Positions 1 through 6,276 of a stretch of DNA of 8,868 nucleotides are shown piece by piece. Made by a program: the position numbers and the translations under genes. The notes beneath the pieces were generated by a model, which worked only from the letters and a program-made list of their open reading frames with translations, had not been told where the DNA came from and did no database searches. The first letter of the stretch is position 1. The number at the start of each line of letters is the position of its first letter. This DNA comes from Bacteroidales bacterium (GTDB lineage: Bacteria > Bacteroidota > Bacteroidia > Bacteroidales > UBA4181): contig JAISKR010000070.1 in the NCBI GenBank assembly GCA_031260845.1, positions 1 to 8,868 of the forward strand, in the 5' to 3' direction.

Positions 1-17
1 ATTAACCATTAACCATT
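1..17. repeat. Short tandem repeat ATTAACC
   Basis: Two perfect copies of the 7-base unit ATTAACC (1-7 and 8-14) are followed by a partial third copy (ATT). It lies just past the stop codon of the minus-strand gene at 19-477. The array may continue to the left of the window. No function can be assigned. Confidence 0.5.
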
Positions 18-18
18 A

Positions 19-477
19 TTAATATTTCCGATTCAGGATTTCGCTGGCTATTACTGCTTCGCGAATATTAAATGTGTAGGAAACCTTTTCTGTTATTTTT
101 TCTTCTTCCGACGTGTCAACATGGACGAAATCCGGCAGGTCAAAGGTGTGGGACACCATATATTCCGGCTCTGTGGGGATAATTTCCAATGATTGGTACT
201 GCACTTTGGTAGGTTCCAATTCAAATTCCGGTTCGTACTTTGGCTTCGATGCGGGCATTGCTTCCGCTTCCTGCGTCAATTGCCTGATAATGTCCTTCAA
301 CGTGGGTTGTTGTTCGCCTGTTTCATCGGGTATATCTTCAAATTCCTCATCATTAGCGGGAACCACGGGACGTTGCTGCTGTGCCTTTTTGGCTTTCAGG
401 TATTTCTCAATACCACTGCCAAACAGCGCCAGCACAGCGACAATTATATAGACTACAATACTTGCATCGGCTTTCAT
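19..477 (-). CDS. Single-pass membrane protein of unknown function
   Basis: I do not recognise a named family. From the ATG at 477 the product is 152 residues. A TTG two codons upstream is possible but less likely. Residues about 6-22 (IVVYIIVAVLALFGSG) form one membrane helix, followed by a basic stretch (KYLKAKKAQQQR) that suggests the rest is cytoplasmic. The middle (about 40-130) is acidic, rich in Glu and Pro and probably disordered. The C-terminus returns to a compact, conserved-looking block, FNIREAVIASEILNRKY, a type of ending I associate with small Bacteroidetes membrane proteins of unknown role. The gene starts 9 nt after the stop of the secreted-protein gene at 487-1020, so the two are probably co-transcribed. 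The opposite-strand reading is rich in Cys, Phe and Arg with no recognisable domain, which favours this strand. Confidence 0.75.
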   Translation of the reverse strand: MKADASIVVYIIVAVLALFGSGIEKYLKAKKAQQQRPVVPANDEEFEDIPDETGEQQPTLKDIIRQLTQEAEAMPASKPKYEPEFELEPTKVQYQSLEIIPTEPEYMVSHTFDLPDFVHVDTSEEEKITEKVSYTFNIREAVIASEILNRKY

Positions 478-486
478 GGTCAATTT

Positions 487-1020
487 TTAATATGGAAATC
501 GGGTATGGTTGAAACTGTCCCCGCCTTTGGAGTAGCCTATTTTCGCGCCAATGGTCACAGACGGAGTGATGCGATAGTCCACTCCCACGTGCATGGCTTT
601 GGTAGGCGGATTGTAGCGGTTTTGCGAATAAGCGGATTTCGGCGTGACACTTTTCATCATCGAACCGTTGACGCTCCATTTTTCATTTAATAAATAAGTG
701 CCTGCCGCATAAAGGTAAACGCCTGTTTGTGTGCGATTGCGAACAGTGCCATCCACTTGCGAGGGCATCAGGCTGTATTGCACCGCACTGATTCCCGTAT
801 GAAGATAAAACCGCGGCGTCAGTTGAAAATTGAACTGAGGAGCAACGTAGAAAGCCGAGCCATAGCCGGGAGTAAACATAAATCCGCTATTCACGGAAGT
901 ACTGGCATATCTCGGTTTGAATTTTGAAAAACTATCCGAAAGACGCTCGTCCTGCACTTGTGCGAACAGTCCTGCCATCATTAAGTGCGGCAGTACAAAA
1001 AACAATATTTTCGTTTTCAT
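487..1020 (-). CDS. Secreted outer-membrane-type protein of unknown function
   Basis: From the ATG at 1020 the product is 177 residues. It begins MKTKILFFVLPHLMMAGLFAQ, a clear signal peptide with likely cleavage after about residue 20. The mature part alternates polar and hydrophobic or aromatic residues (for example SAFYVAPQFNFQLTPRFYLH and KWSVNGSMMKSV) and ends in an aromatic residue (RFPY). This suits a small beta-barrel or outer-membrane-associated protein. Upstream ATGs at 1071, 1038 and 1029 are in frame. However, the -7 box at 1043-1050 places the transcript start near 1036, and only the 1020 start gives a proper signal peptide. The membrane-protein gene at 19-477 follows after 9 nt, so an envelope-related pair is likely. 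No specific function can be given. Confidence 0.75.
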   Translation of the reverse strand: MKTKILFFVLPHLMMAGLFAQVQDERLSDSFSKFKPRYASTSVNSGFMFTPGYGSAFYVAPQFNFQLTPRFYLHTGISAVQYSLMPSQVDGTVRNRTQTGVYLYAAGTYLLNEKWSVNGSMMKSVTPKSAYSQNRYNPPTKAMHVGVDYRITPSVTIGAKIGYSKGGDSFNHTRFPY

Positions 1021-1042
1021 TGCCTGCATATTTTTCATTTGG

Positions 1043-1050
1043 CAAAGGTA
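1043..1050 (-). promoter_or_regulatory. Bacteroidetes -7 promoter element for the secreted-protein gene
   Basis: The minus strand reads TACCTTTG followed by C, matching the TAnnTTTG -7 consensus of the Bacteroidetes primary sigma factor. The transcript would begin near 1036, leaving a leader of about 16 nt before the ATG at 1020. No good -33 TTG box is visible at the usual spacing. This element decides against the longer start codon at 1071. Confidence 0.6.
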
Positions 1051-1087
1051 GTCATTTTTTCGAATAATCATTCCATTTATTATTTTT

Positions 1088-1118
1088 TTTGTTGGTAATA
1101 AAAAAAAACGTAAATTTG
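1088..1118 (+). promoter_or_regulatory. Promoter of the DUF151 nuclease gene
   Basis: TTTG at 1088-1091 and TAAATTTG at 1111-1118 are separated by 19 bases, an exact match to the Bacteroidetes TTTG-N19-TAnnTTTG promoter pattern. The transcript would start near 1124, about 20 nt before the ATG at 1144. It is back to back with the minus-strand promoter at 1043-1050. Confidence 0.7.
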
Positions 1119-1143
1119 TGTCTTCAATTAGGTATGATTAACG

Positions 1144-1716
1144 ATGAACAAAGTATCTCTTAATGTATTGGGTATTTCTTACAGCCAGACGCAATCGGGT
1201 GCATACGCATTAATTCTGGGCGAGGCTAACGGCAATCGACGTATTCCTATCATCATAGGAGGCTTCGAAGCACAAGCCATTGCCATTGAACTGGAAGGCT
1301 TGAAACCACCCCGCCCGCTAACACACGACCTGTTTTTTGCATTTGCTACCGAATACAATATTATATTGGAAGAAGTCAATATTTTTCATTTGGAAGAAGG
1401 CATTTTCTACACCAAATTGGTGTGCAACAACGGTATCAGCAAAGTGGAATTTGACGCCCGCGCTTCCGACGCCATTGCATTGGCATTGCGCTTCCAATGC
1501 CCTATCTACACTACCGAAGACATCATCAGCCGCTCAGGTATTGTCTTCAACACCGAACCGCAACATCCTTCGCGTCGCAGGGGAGAAGACCATTCCACCC
1601 AAAACGCAGCCGAATTGGAAGCGTCGCTGCAAGAAGCCATCAACAACGAAGACTACGAGCGAGCATCCAAAATACGCGACGAGATAAGCAGCCGGAAAAC
1701 CAAGAAAGACGCATAA
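1144..1716 (+). CDS. Bifunctional nuclease family protein (DUF151) with C-terminal UVR motif
   Basis: The product is 190 residues. Residues about 1-135 form a BFN/DUF151 domain. The start VSLNVLGISYSQTQSGAYAL, the IPIIIGGFEAQAIAIELEG block and the FDARASDAIALALRFQCPIY block are all typical. Residues about 155-185 (LEASLQEAINNEDYERASKIRDEI) form a UvrB/UvrC (UVR) interaction helix pair, joined by a charged linker. Members of this family have been reported to have DNase and RNase activity, or to bind factors in stress responses. The exact role in Bacteroidetes is not settled, and the activity here is inferred from the family. The UVR motif suggests contact with another protein, as between UvrB and UvrC. 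The gene is monocistronic, with its own promoter, and ends against the terminator of the opposite-strand tRNA gene. Confidence 0.9.
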   Translation: MNKVSLNVLGISYSQTQSGAYALILGEANGNRRIPIIIGGFEAQAIAIELEGLKPPRPLTHDLFFAFATEYNIILEEVNIFHLEEGIFYTKLVCNNGISKVEFDARASDAIALALRFQCPIYTTEDIISRSGIVFNTEPQHPSRRRGEDHSTQNAAELEASLQEAINNEDYERASKIRDEISSRKTKKDA

Positions 1717-1738
1717 AAAAACACCGGCTAAACCGGTG
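1715..1738 (-). terminator. Intrinsic terminator of tRNA-His
   Basis: The arms CACCGG (1722-1727) and CCGGTG (1733-1738) pair perfectly over six bases around a 5-base loop. Read on the minus strand, the hairpin is followed by seven T (complement of 1715-1721), the layout of a Rho-independent terminator. It lies just downstream of the tRNA gene and overlaps the stop codon of the plus-strand nuclease gene. On the plus strand no T-tract follows, so it is not a standard terminator for that gene. Confidence 0.8.
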
Positions 1739-1747
1739 CTGAAAAAG

Positions 1748-1822
1748 GGTGGAAGATGGGACTTGAACCCACGACCTACGGAACCACAATCCGCCACTCT
1801 AACCAACTGAGCTACATCCACC
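1748..1822 (-). tRNA. tRNA-His (anticodon GTG)
   Basis: The minus strand folds as a cloverleaf. The acceptor GTGGATG pairs with CTTCCAC. The D-arm is GCTC/GAGT. The anticodon stem GCGGA/TCCGT encloses the loop TTGTGGT (anticodon GTG). The T-arm GTGGG/CCCAT encloses the loop TTCAAGT. A G at the -1 position (1822) faces C73 (1748), the identity element specific to tRNA-His. CCA is not encoded (CTT follows), so it must be added enzymatically. Acceptor pair 6:67 is a U-U mismatch, and several stem ends are G-U wobbles. It has its own promoter (1834-1865) and terminator (1715-1738). Confidence 0.95.
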
Positions 1823-1833
1823 ATTTGAGGCTG

Positions 1834-1865
1834 CAAAGATACATCGTTTTTTTCAATCTGTACAA
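1834..1865 (-). promoter_or_regulatory. Promoter of tRNA-His
   Basis: On the minus strand, TTG (complement of 1863-1865) is followed after 21 bases by TATCTTTG (complement of 1834-1841), close to the Bacteroidetes -33/-7 consensus. The box ends about 11 bases before the mature tRNA 5' end, leaving a very short precursor leader. Confidence 0.65.
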
Positions 1866-1905
1866 TACCTTTGCAATATTTTTTTATTTTCGAGCATTTT
1901 TTTCC

Positions 1906-1913
1906 TATTTTTG
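1906..1913 (+). promoter_or_regulatory. Likely -7 element for the metallophosphoesterase gene
   Basis: TATTTTTG followed by C fits TAnnTTTG. A start of transcription near 1920 would leave about 28 nt before the ATG at 1948. A second candidate, TACCTTTGC at 1866-1874, lies further upstream. Neither has a convincing -33 box, and the surrounding sequence is very T-rich, so chance matches are possible. Confidence 0.45.
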
Positions 1914-1947
1914 CATCGTTCAATATTTTACAATTTCTGATTGATAT

Positions 1948-3192
1948 ATGGAGTTTTTAAGGACAGCAGTATTAATTATCGTTTTTTTGGCTTTGGATTG
2001 GCTTGCCTTCAAAGGCGTTCGTTTTGCTTTTCCGTTGTTTTTCAAGCGGCGTCAGCGGAGGATACATCGTTTCTTCGTCGTGCAAGCGGTTTTCATGCTT
2101 GCTGTGGTCGGCGGTGGCGCTATTCTACAACAAATAGTCCACGACTATCGCATGGTTGCCGTCTATTACTACTTTTTCGCTGCCGTGCTGATGCTCTACG
2201 GTTCCAAAATGGCTTTTCTCACCCTGCTCGTGCCCGACATCTTTTTTTCGTGGAGATACCATAAAAAACGGGGCACACAGCGTTTACATTCCGGCAGACC
2301 GCCTCACCGATGGGCGAAAGCCGGCGTTATTTTCGGCATATTGCTGATATTCTTGATGGTGTGGGGAATAGTTTACGGACGTCACAATTTCCACGTCAAC
2401 CGCGTCGAACTCGCATTCGACGATTTGCCAGAACAATTCGACGGTTTCCGCATCTTGCAAATATCCGACCTGCATACCGGCAGTTTTTTAGGCGATTACA
2501 GCCATTTTGCTCATCTGGCAGACTCTATAACCTTGGCACAAGCGGATTTGATTGTATGTACCGGCGATTTCGTCAATTTTGTCGCCGACGAATTGCTGCC
2601 CATCATCCCGTATTTGGCAAAGTTGGAAGCGCCTTGCGGGAAACTGGCTATCTTGGGCAATCATGACTACGGCGCTTACTTCAAGTGGAAAACCGCTGCC
2701 GACAGCACCGCTCACCAGCGAACATTGGAACACAATATAGCGCTGACGGGCTTCAATTTACTGAAAAACAGCGCTGTGACGATTGAAAAAGATTCATTGA
2801 ACCGGATAGCCATCGTAGGGGTGGAAAACTGGGGCACCCGCAAACGCAAAAAATACCCTCGGCGTGCCGATATTGCGACTGCAACCGCTTCCGTTAGCGA
2901 TATTCCTTTCAAAATACTGCTTTCCCACGACCCTACTTTCTGGCAGATGCACATTCAGGGGAAAAGCGACATTCAACTCACCCTTTCGGGACACACACAC
3001 GGCACACAAATGGGCGTCAAGTTGGGAAAATTCAAATTCAGTCCGGCGCAAATCATGTATCCCTATTGGGCAGGCTTGTACGAGGTTAACCATCAGTACC
3101 TTTATGTGAACAATGGCGTAGGCGTCATCGGGTTTCCGGGACGGATAGGTATGCCACCGGAAATCACCATTTTCACACTGAAACGAAAATAA
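1948..3192 (+). CDS. Membrane-anchored calcineurin-like metallophosphoesterase
   Basis: The product is 414 residues. The first about 145 contain roughly four hydrophobic segments (about 4-22, 42-62, 70-97 and 124-143), which anchor the protein in the inner membrane. Residues about 165-410 form the phosphoesterase domain with the full metal-binding set in order: SDLH (D174, H176), GD (D207), GNHD (N238, H239), SHD (H327) and GHTHG (H349, H351). The catalytic site therefore appears intact and should hold two metal ions. The arrangement matches the YkuE/YaeI-type group of membrane phosphoesterases, some of which act on lipid-linked diphosphates such as UDP-diacylglucosamine. The true substrate cannot be read from sequence. 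The gene has 125 nt of AT-rich leader after the divergent tRNA gene and is separated from the next gene by 77 nt. Confidence 0.92.
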   Translation: MEFLRTAVLIIVFLALDWLAFKGVRFAFPLFFKRRQRRIHRFFVVQAVFMLAVVGGGAILQQIVHDYRMVAVYYYFFAAVLMLYGSKMAFLTLLVPDIFFSWRYHKKRGTQRLHSGRPPHRWAKAGVIFGILLIFLMVWGIVYGRHNFHVNRVELAFDDLPEQFDGFRILQISDLHTGSFLGDYSHFAHLADSITLAQADLIVCTGDFVNFVADELLPIIPYLAKLEAPCGKLAILGNHDYGAYFKWKTAADSTAHQRTLEHNIALTGFNLLKNSAVTIEKDSLNRIAIVGVENWGTRKRKKYPRRADIATATASVSDIPFKILLSHDPTFWQMHIQGKSDIQLTLSGHTHGTQMGVKLGKFKFSPAQIMYPYWAGLYEVNHQYLYVNNGVGVIGFPGRIGMPPEITIFTLKRK

Positions 3193-3238
3193 CCAAAAAG
3201 AAATGCAAAATTTAAACGCAACAAACAGGATTTTTTCT

Positions 3239-3246
3239 TATTTTTG
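3239..3246 (+). promoter_or_regulatory. Likely -7 element for the dihydrolipoyl dehydrogenase gene
   Basis: TATTTTTG followed by C fits TAnnTTTG and lies 23 nt before the ATG at 3270. No clear -33 box is seen at the normal spacing. It suggests that the gene is transcribed separately from the phosphoesterase gene. Confidence 0.5.
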
Positions 3247-3269
3247 CGCCCCATAAATTTCAATTATAA

Positions 3270-4661
3270 ATGAATTACGATTTAATAATTATAGGTAGCG
3301 GTCCGGGAGGATACGTAGCAGCCATCAGGGCTTCGCAACTTGGTATGAAGACAGCCGTTGTAGAACGGGAACATCTGGGAGGTATATGCCTTAATTGGGG
3401 CTGTATTCCTACCAAATCGCTGCTCAAAAGCGCACAGGTATATCGCTATTTCACCCATGCCGCCGACTATGGCGTGGCGCTGGAAGGCACAGCAAAACCG
3501 GATTATGCGGCTATCGTTGCCCGCAGTCGCGGTGTTGCCGAAGGAATGAGTAAAGGCGTTCAGTTTCTGATGAAGAAAAACAAGGTGGACGTCATCCTTG
3601 GAAACGGTGTGCTTGCCGGAAACGGCGCAGTGAACGTTACCGACGCCGAAGGCAAAGCCACTACCCTCACAGCCAAGAATATCATATTGGCGACAGGTGC
3701 GCGTTCGCGGGAATTGCCTAATCTTCCGCAGGACGGAGTGAAAATTATCGGCTATCGGCAGGCGCTGGCGCTGCCCAAACAGCCGCAAAGTTTGTTGGTC
3801 GTTGGTTCGGGCGCTATCGGCAGCGAACTGGCGTTCTTTTATCAATCTATCGGCACTCAGGTGACTTTGGTGGAATTTATGCCGCAGATTGTCCCGCTTG
3901 AAGACGAAGAAGTGGCTGCACAGTTGCAACGCTCATTTAAAAAGGCAGGCATGAAGGTGCTCACCTCATCAACGGTGACAGCCGTGGATACATCCGGCGA
4001 TGCTTGCAAAGTGACCGTAAAAACGGCAAAAGGTGAAGAAATATTACAGGCAGACATAGTATTATCGGCTGTTGGCATTGCACCCAACATCGAAAACATC
4101 GGTCTGGAAACGCTGAATATAGCCACCGAAAAAGGACGGGTGAAGGTGGACGAACACTATCAGACCAACGTGGCAGGCATTTTTGCCATCGGCGACATCA
4201 TTGCCACGCCGGCATTGGCACACGTGGCGTCGGCAGAAGCGATAGCCTGCGTGGAACACCTTGCCGGACTGAATCCCGAGCCGCTCAATTACAAGAACAT
4301 CCCCGGTTGCACCTATACCACCCCCGAAATAGCCTCTGTCGGGATGACCGAGAAAGCGGCTATTGAAGCAGGTTACAAAATCAAAGTCGGTAAATTTCCG
4401 TTTACCGCATCCGGCAAAGCGGCTTCGGCAGGCGCAAAAGACGGTTTCGCCAAGTTAATTTTCGACGAAGTGTACGGCGAACTGCTGGGCGCTCACCTGA
4501 TTGGCGAGAACGTGACGGAAATGCTCGGCGAATTAGTCGTTGCCCGCAATTTGGAAGTGACAGGACACGAACTGATTAAATCCATTCATCCGCATCCTAC
4601 CATGTCGGAGGCTATCATGGAAGCGGCAGAAGCGGCTTATGGTGAGGCGATTCATACGTAG
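3270..4661 (+). CDS. lpdA: Dihydrolipoyl dehydrogenase (E3)
   Basis: This flavoenzyme reoxidises dihydrolipoamide on 2-oxoacid dehydrogenase complexes or the glycine cleavage H-protein, passing electrons to NAD+. The 463-residue length is typical. Residues 4-14 (DLIIIGSGPGG) bind FAD. The redox-active disulfide is Cys40/Cys45 in GGICLNWGCIPTKS. A second Rossmann motif (VVGSGAIGSELAFFY, about 177-191) binds NAD. IFAIGD (304-309) is the second FAD contact. The C-terminal HPHPTMSE block supplies the His442/Glu447 catalytic dyad. All key residues are present. No E1, E2 or H-protein gene is adjacent, so the partner complex cannot be named from this window. It lies on the same strand as the lyase operon that follows after 88 nt, but a fresh promoter in that gap suggests separate control. 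Confidence 0.95.
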   Translation: MNYDLIIIGSGPGGYVAAIRASQLGMKTAVVEREHLGGICLNWGCIPTKSLLKSAQVYRYFTHAADYGVALEGTAKPDYAAIVARSRGVAEGMSKGVQFLMKKNKVDVILGNGVLAGNGAVNVTDAEGKATTLTAKNIILATGARSRELPNLPQDGVKIIGYRQALALPKQPQSLLVVGSGAIGSELAFFYQSIGTQVTLVEFMPQIVPLEDEEVAAQLQRSFKKAGMKVLTSSTVTAVDTSGDACKVTVKTAKGEEILQADIVLSAVGIAPNIENIGLETLNIATEKGRVKVDEHYQTNVAGIFAIGDIIATPALAHVASAEAIACVEHLAGLNPEPLNYKNIPGCTYTTPEIASVGMTEKAAIEAGYKIKVGKFPFTASGKAASAGAKDGFAKLIFDEVYGELLGAHLIGENVTEMLGELVVARNLEVTGHELIKSIHPHPTMSEAIMEAAEAAYGEAIHT

Positions 4662-4693
4662 AATCGCAAATTTGTTGTAAAAGAAGGTGGATA

Positions 4694-4710
4694 TAGTAAT
4701 ATTATTACTA
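4694..4710. promoter_or_regulatory. Palindrome at the lyase operon promoter, possible operator
   Basis: TAGTAAT and ATTACTA form perfect 7-base arms around the spacer ATT. The last two bases are also the first two of the -7 box, so a protein bound here would sit in the spacer and core of the promoter. That position suits repression. An AT-only spacer and GC-poor arms make it a poor terminator. The regulatory role is inferred from position and symmetry only. Confidence 0.45.
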
Positions 4711-4716
4711 CCTTTG
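4709..4716 (+). promoter_or_regulatory. -7 promoter element of the lyase-ketosynthase-ACP-acyltransferase operon
   Basis: TACCTTTG followed by C matches the Bacteroidetes -7 consensus exactly. Transcription would begin near 4723, giving a leader of about 27 nt. The nearest TTG (4675-4677) is 31 bases upstream, too far for a normal -33 box. The promoter may be weak or may need an activator. It is the only clear promoter seen for the four genes that follow. Confidence 0.6.
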
Positions 4717-4749
4717 CGCGTTTTTTTAATAGATTATATAAATTCATAA

Positions 4750-6264
4750 ATGTTACAGATAGAGCGTTTTAAAGACATCATATTCAATCATCAACCTATT
4801 TCCATATCCCCGGAGGAGGAACAGCAAGTCAACAAATGTTTCGACTTTCTTCAACAATTTGCATTAGACAAAGTTATCTATGGCATCAATACCGGTTTTG
4901 GTCCGATGGCTCAATATCGCGTTGACGACAATCAACTCCATCAGTTACAGTATAATATCATTCGCAGCCACTCTACGGGAACAGGCGCTCCTCTCCCCGA
5001 CCTTTATGTAAAAGCGGCAATGGTAGCGCGTTTGCAGACTTTTCTGCGTGGAAAATCGGGCGTGCACTTTCAGGTAGCAGAAATCTTGCAGCAATTCATC
5101 AACAACGACATATATCCGGTGATTCCCGAACACGGAAGCGTAGGCGCCAGCGGCGATTTAGTGCAACTGTCGCATATAGCGCTTGCACTCATCGGCGAAG
5201 GGGAAGTGCGCTACAAAGGCGAGATACGTCCGTCGGCGGAAGCGCTCAAAGCCTGCAACATACAACCCTTGCAGATGCACCTGCGCGAGGGTTTGGCTAT
5301 CACCAACGGCACGGCAGTGATGACCGGCATCGGGCTGGTCAATCTGATTTATGCCCGCACATTGCTGAAATGGGCAGTTGCCGCATCGGTGCTGATGAAC
5401 GAAATAGCGGCTTCCTACGATGATTTCATGTCGGAAACCATCAATGAACTGAAATTTCACAAAGGGCAGCGGGAAATTGCCGCATGGATGCGAACGATAG
5501 CCAAAGGCAGCCAATGTTTCCTGAAACGGGAAATCATGCTGTATCACAAACATACCGAACGCATACTGAAACACAAGGTGCAGCCGTATTACTCGCTGAG
5601 ATGCGTGCCACAAGTGCTCGGTCCGGTATTAGACGAGTTGCACAACGCGGAAAAAGTGCTTATCGACGAACTCAATTCGGTGGACGACAATCCAATCGTG
5701 GATCCGGAAACGGCAACCGTTTATCACGGCGGAAATTTCCACGGGGATTATGTGTCGTTTGAGATGGACAAGTTGAAAATAGCGGTTACCAAACTCACCA
5801 TGTTGGCTGAAAGGCAGATGAATTACATTTTTCACGACAAAGTGAATGAAATTCTGCCGCCATTTGTCAATCTTGGCGTGTTGGGACTCAACTACGGGCT
5901 GCAAGCCTCGCAATTCACCGCCACTTCCACTACGGCAGAGAGCCAAACCCTGTCCAACCCCATGTACGTTCACAGCATCCCAAATAATAATGATAATCAA
6001 GACATTGTGAGCATGGGCACCAATTCCGCTTTGCTTTGCAAACACGTGGTAGAAAACGGGTTTCAGGTGATGGCTATTCACTGGATGGCACTGGTACAGG
6101 CTGTTGACTGCCTAAAAATACAAGATTCCTTATCGCCCACGACGCGCAAAATATACGACGAGATAAGGGCAATCGTGCCGGTATTTGTGGAAGACACGCC
6201 CAAATACAAAGAAATAGCAGCCGTAGAGGAATATCTTAAAAACGCCAATATCGACTTAAAATAA
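4750..6264 (+). CDS. Aromatic amino acid ammonia-lyase (HAL/TAL family), probably tyrosine-type
   Basis: The enzyme removes ammonia from an aromatic amino acid with the MIO cofactor, formed from the Ala-Ser-Gly triad at 133-135 (GSVGASGDLVQLSH). The 504-residue length suits the family. Other catalytic elements are present: Tyr44 in YGINTGFGP, Asn186 in ITNGTA, Tyr281 and Arg284 in YYSLRCVPQ, NFHGD at 329-333 and the TAESQ block at 395-399. From memory, strings such as SIPNNNDNQDIVSMG and VIYGxNTGFGPMAQYR closely resemble the tyrosine ammonia-lyase of Flavobacterium johnsoniae, which belongs to flexirubin pigment synthesis. The selectivity pair at 73-74 is Ser-His, a combination usual in histidine lyases, so sequence alone does not settle the substrate. 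The ketosynthase, carrier protein and acyltransferase that follow, and the lack of hut genes, favour production of a 4-hydroxycinnamate-type starter. It is the first gene of the operon. Confidence 0.88.
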   Translation: MLQIERFKDIIFNHQPISISPEEEQQVNKCFDFLQQFALDKVIYGINTGFGPMAQYRVDDNQLHQLQYNIIRSHSTGTGAPLPDLYVKAAMVARLQTFLRGKSGVHFQVAEILQQFINNDIYPVIPEHGSVGASGDLVQLSHIALALIGEGEVRYKGEIRPSAEALKACNIQPLQMHLREGLAITNGTAVMTGIGLVNLIYARTLLKWAVAASVLMNEIAASYDDFMSETINELKFHKGQREIAAWMRTIAKGSQCFLKREIMLYHKHTERILKHKVQPYYSLRCVPQVLGPVLDELHNAEKVLIDELNSVDDNPIVDPETATVYHGGNFHGDYVSFEMDKLKIAVTKLTMLAERQMNYIFHDKVNEILPPFVNLGVLGLNYGLQASQFTATSTTAESQTLSNPMYVHSIPNNNDNQDIVSMGTNSALLCKHVVENGFQVMAIHWMALVQAVDCLKIQDSLSPTTRKIYDEIRAIVPVFVEDTPKYKEIAAVEEYLKNANIDLK

Positions 6265-6274
6265 ACGCCAATAT
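6241..6274. repeat. 11-base direct repeat across the lyase stop codon
   Basis: AACGCCAATAT occurs at 6241-6251 and again at 6264-6274, a 23-base period. The first copy is inside the last codons of the lyase and the second fills the gap before the ketosynthase ATG. It may be the remnant of a small tandem duplication that set the spacing between the two genes. Confidence 0.5.
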
Positions 6275-6276
6275 AA

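Noticed and set aside
193..690. A 165-codon open frame on the plus strand over the two left-hand minus genes
   Set aside because: It is opposite a signal-peptide protein and a membrane protein that look like real products. The plus reading is rich in Phe, Cys, His and Arg and has no promoter in place.
1534..1923. A 129-codon open frame on the minus strand spanning the tRNA gene
   Set aside because: It reads through the tRNA-His gene (giving the familiar QLVRVADCGSVGRGFKSHLP-type tRNA translation artefact) and the terminator.
3282..3929. A 215-codon open frame on the minus strand within the dihydrolipoyl dehydrogenase gene
   Set aside because: The plus strand encodes a complete, motif-perfect enzyme there. 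The minus product is rich in His, Arg, Phe and Cys, as expected from antisense reading.
4694..4727. Palindrome followed by a T-run as a terminator for the dihydrolipoyl dehydrogenase gene
   Set aside because: The stem is almost all A-T and too weak, and ten bases including the -7 box separate it from the T-run. A promoter-linked role fits better.
5629..6081. Minus-strand open frames opposite the lyase gene (also 5158-5613)
   Set aside because: They are antisense to conserved catalytic segments of the lyase and have no sensible composition or start context.
1748..6264. A functional link between tRNA-His and the histidine-lyase-like enzyme
   Set aside because: They are almost 3 kb apart, on opposite strands, with two unrelated genes between them; the proximity looks like coincidence.
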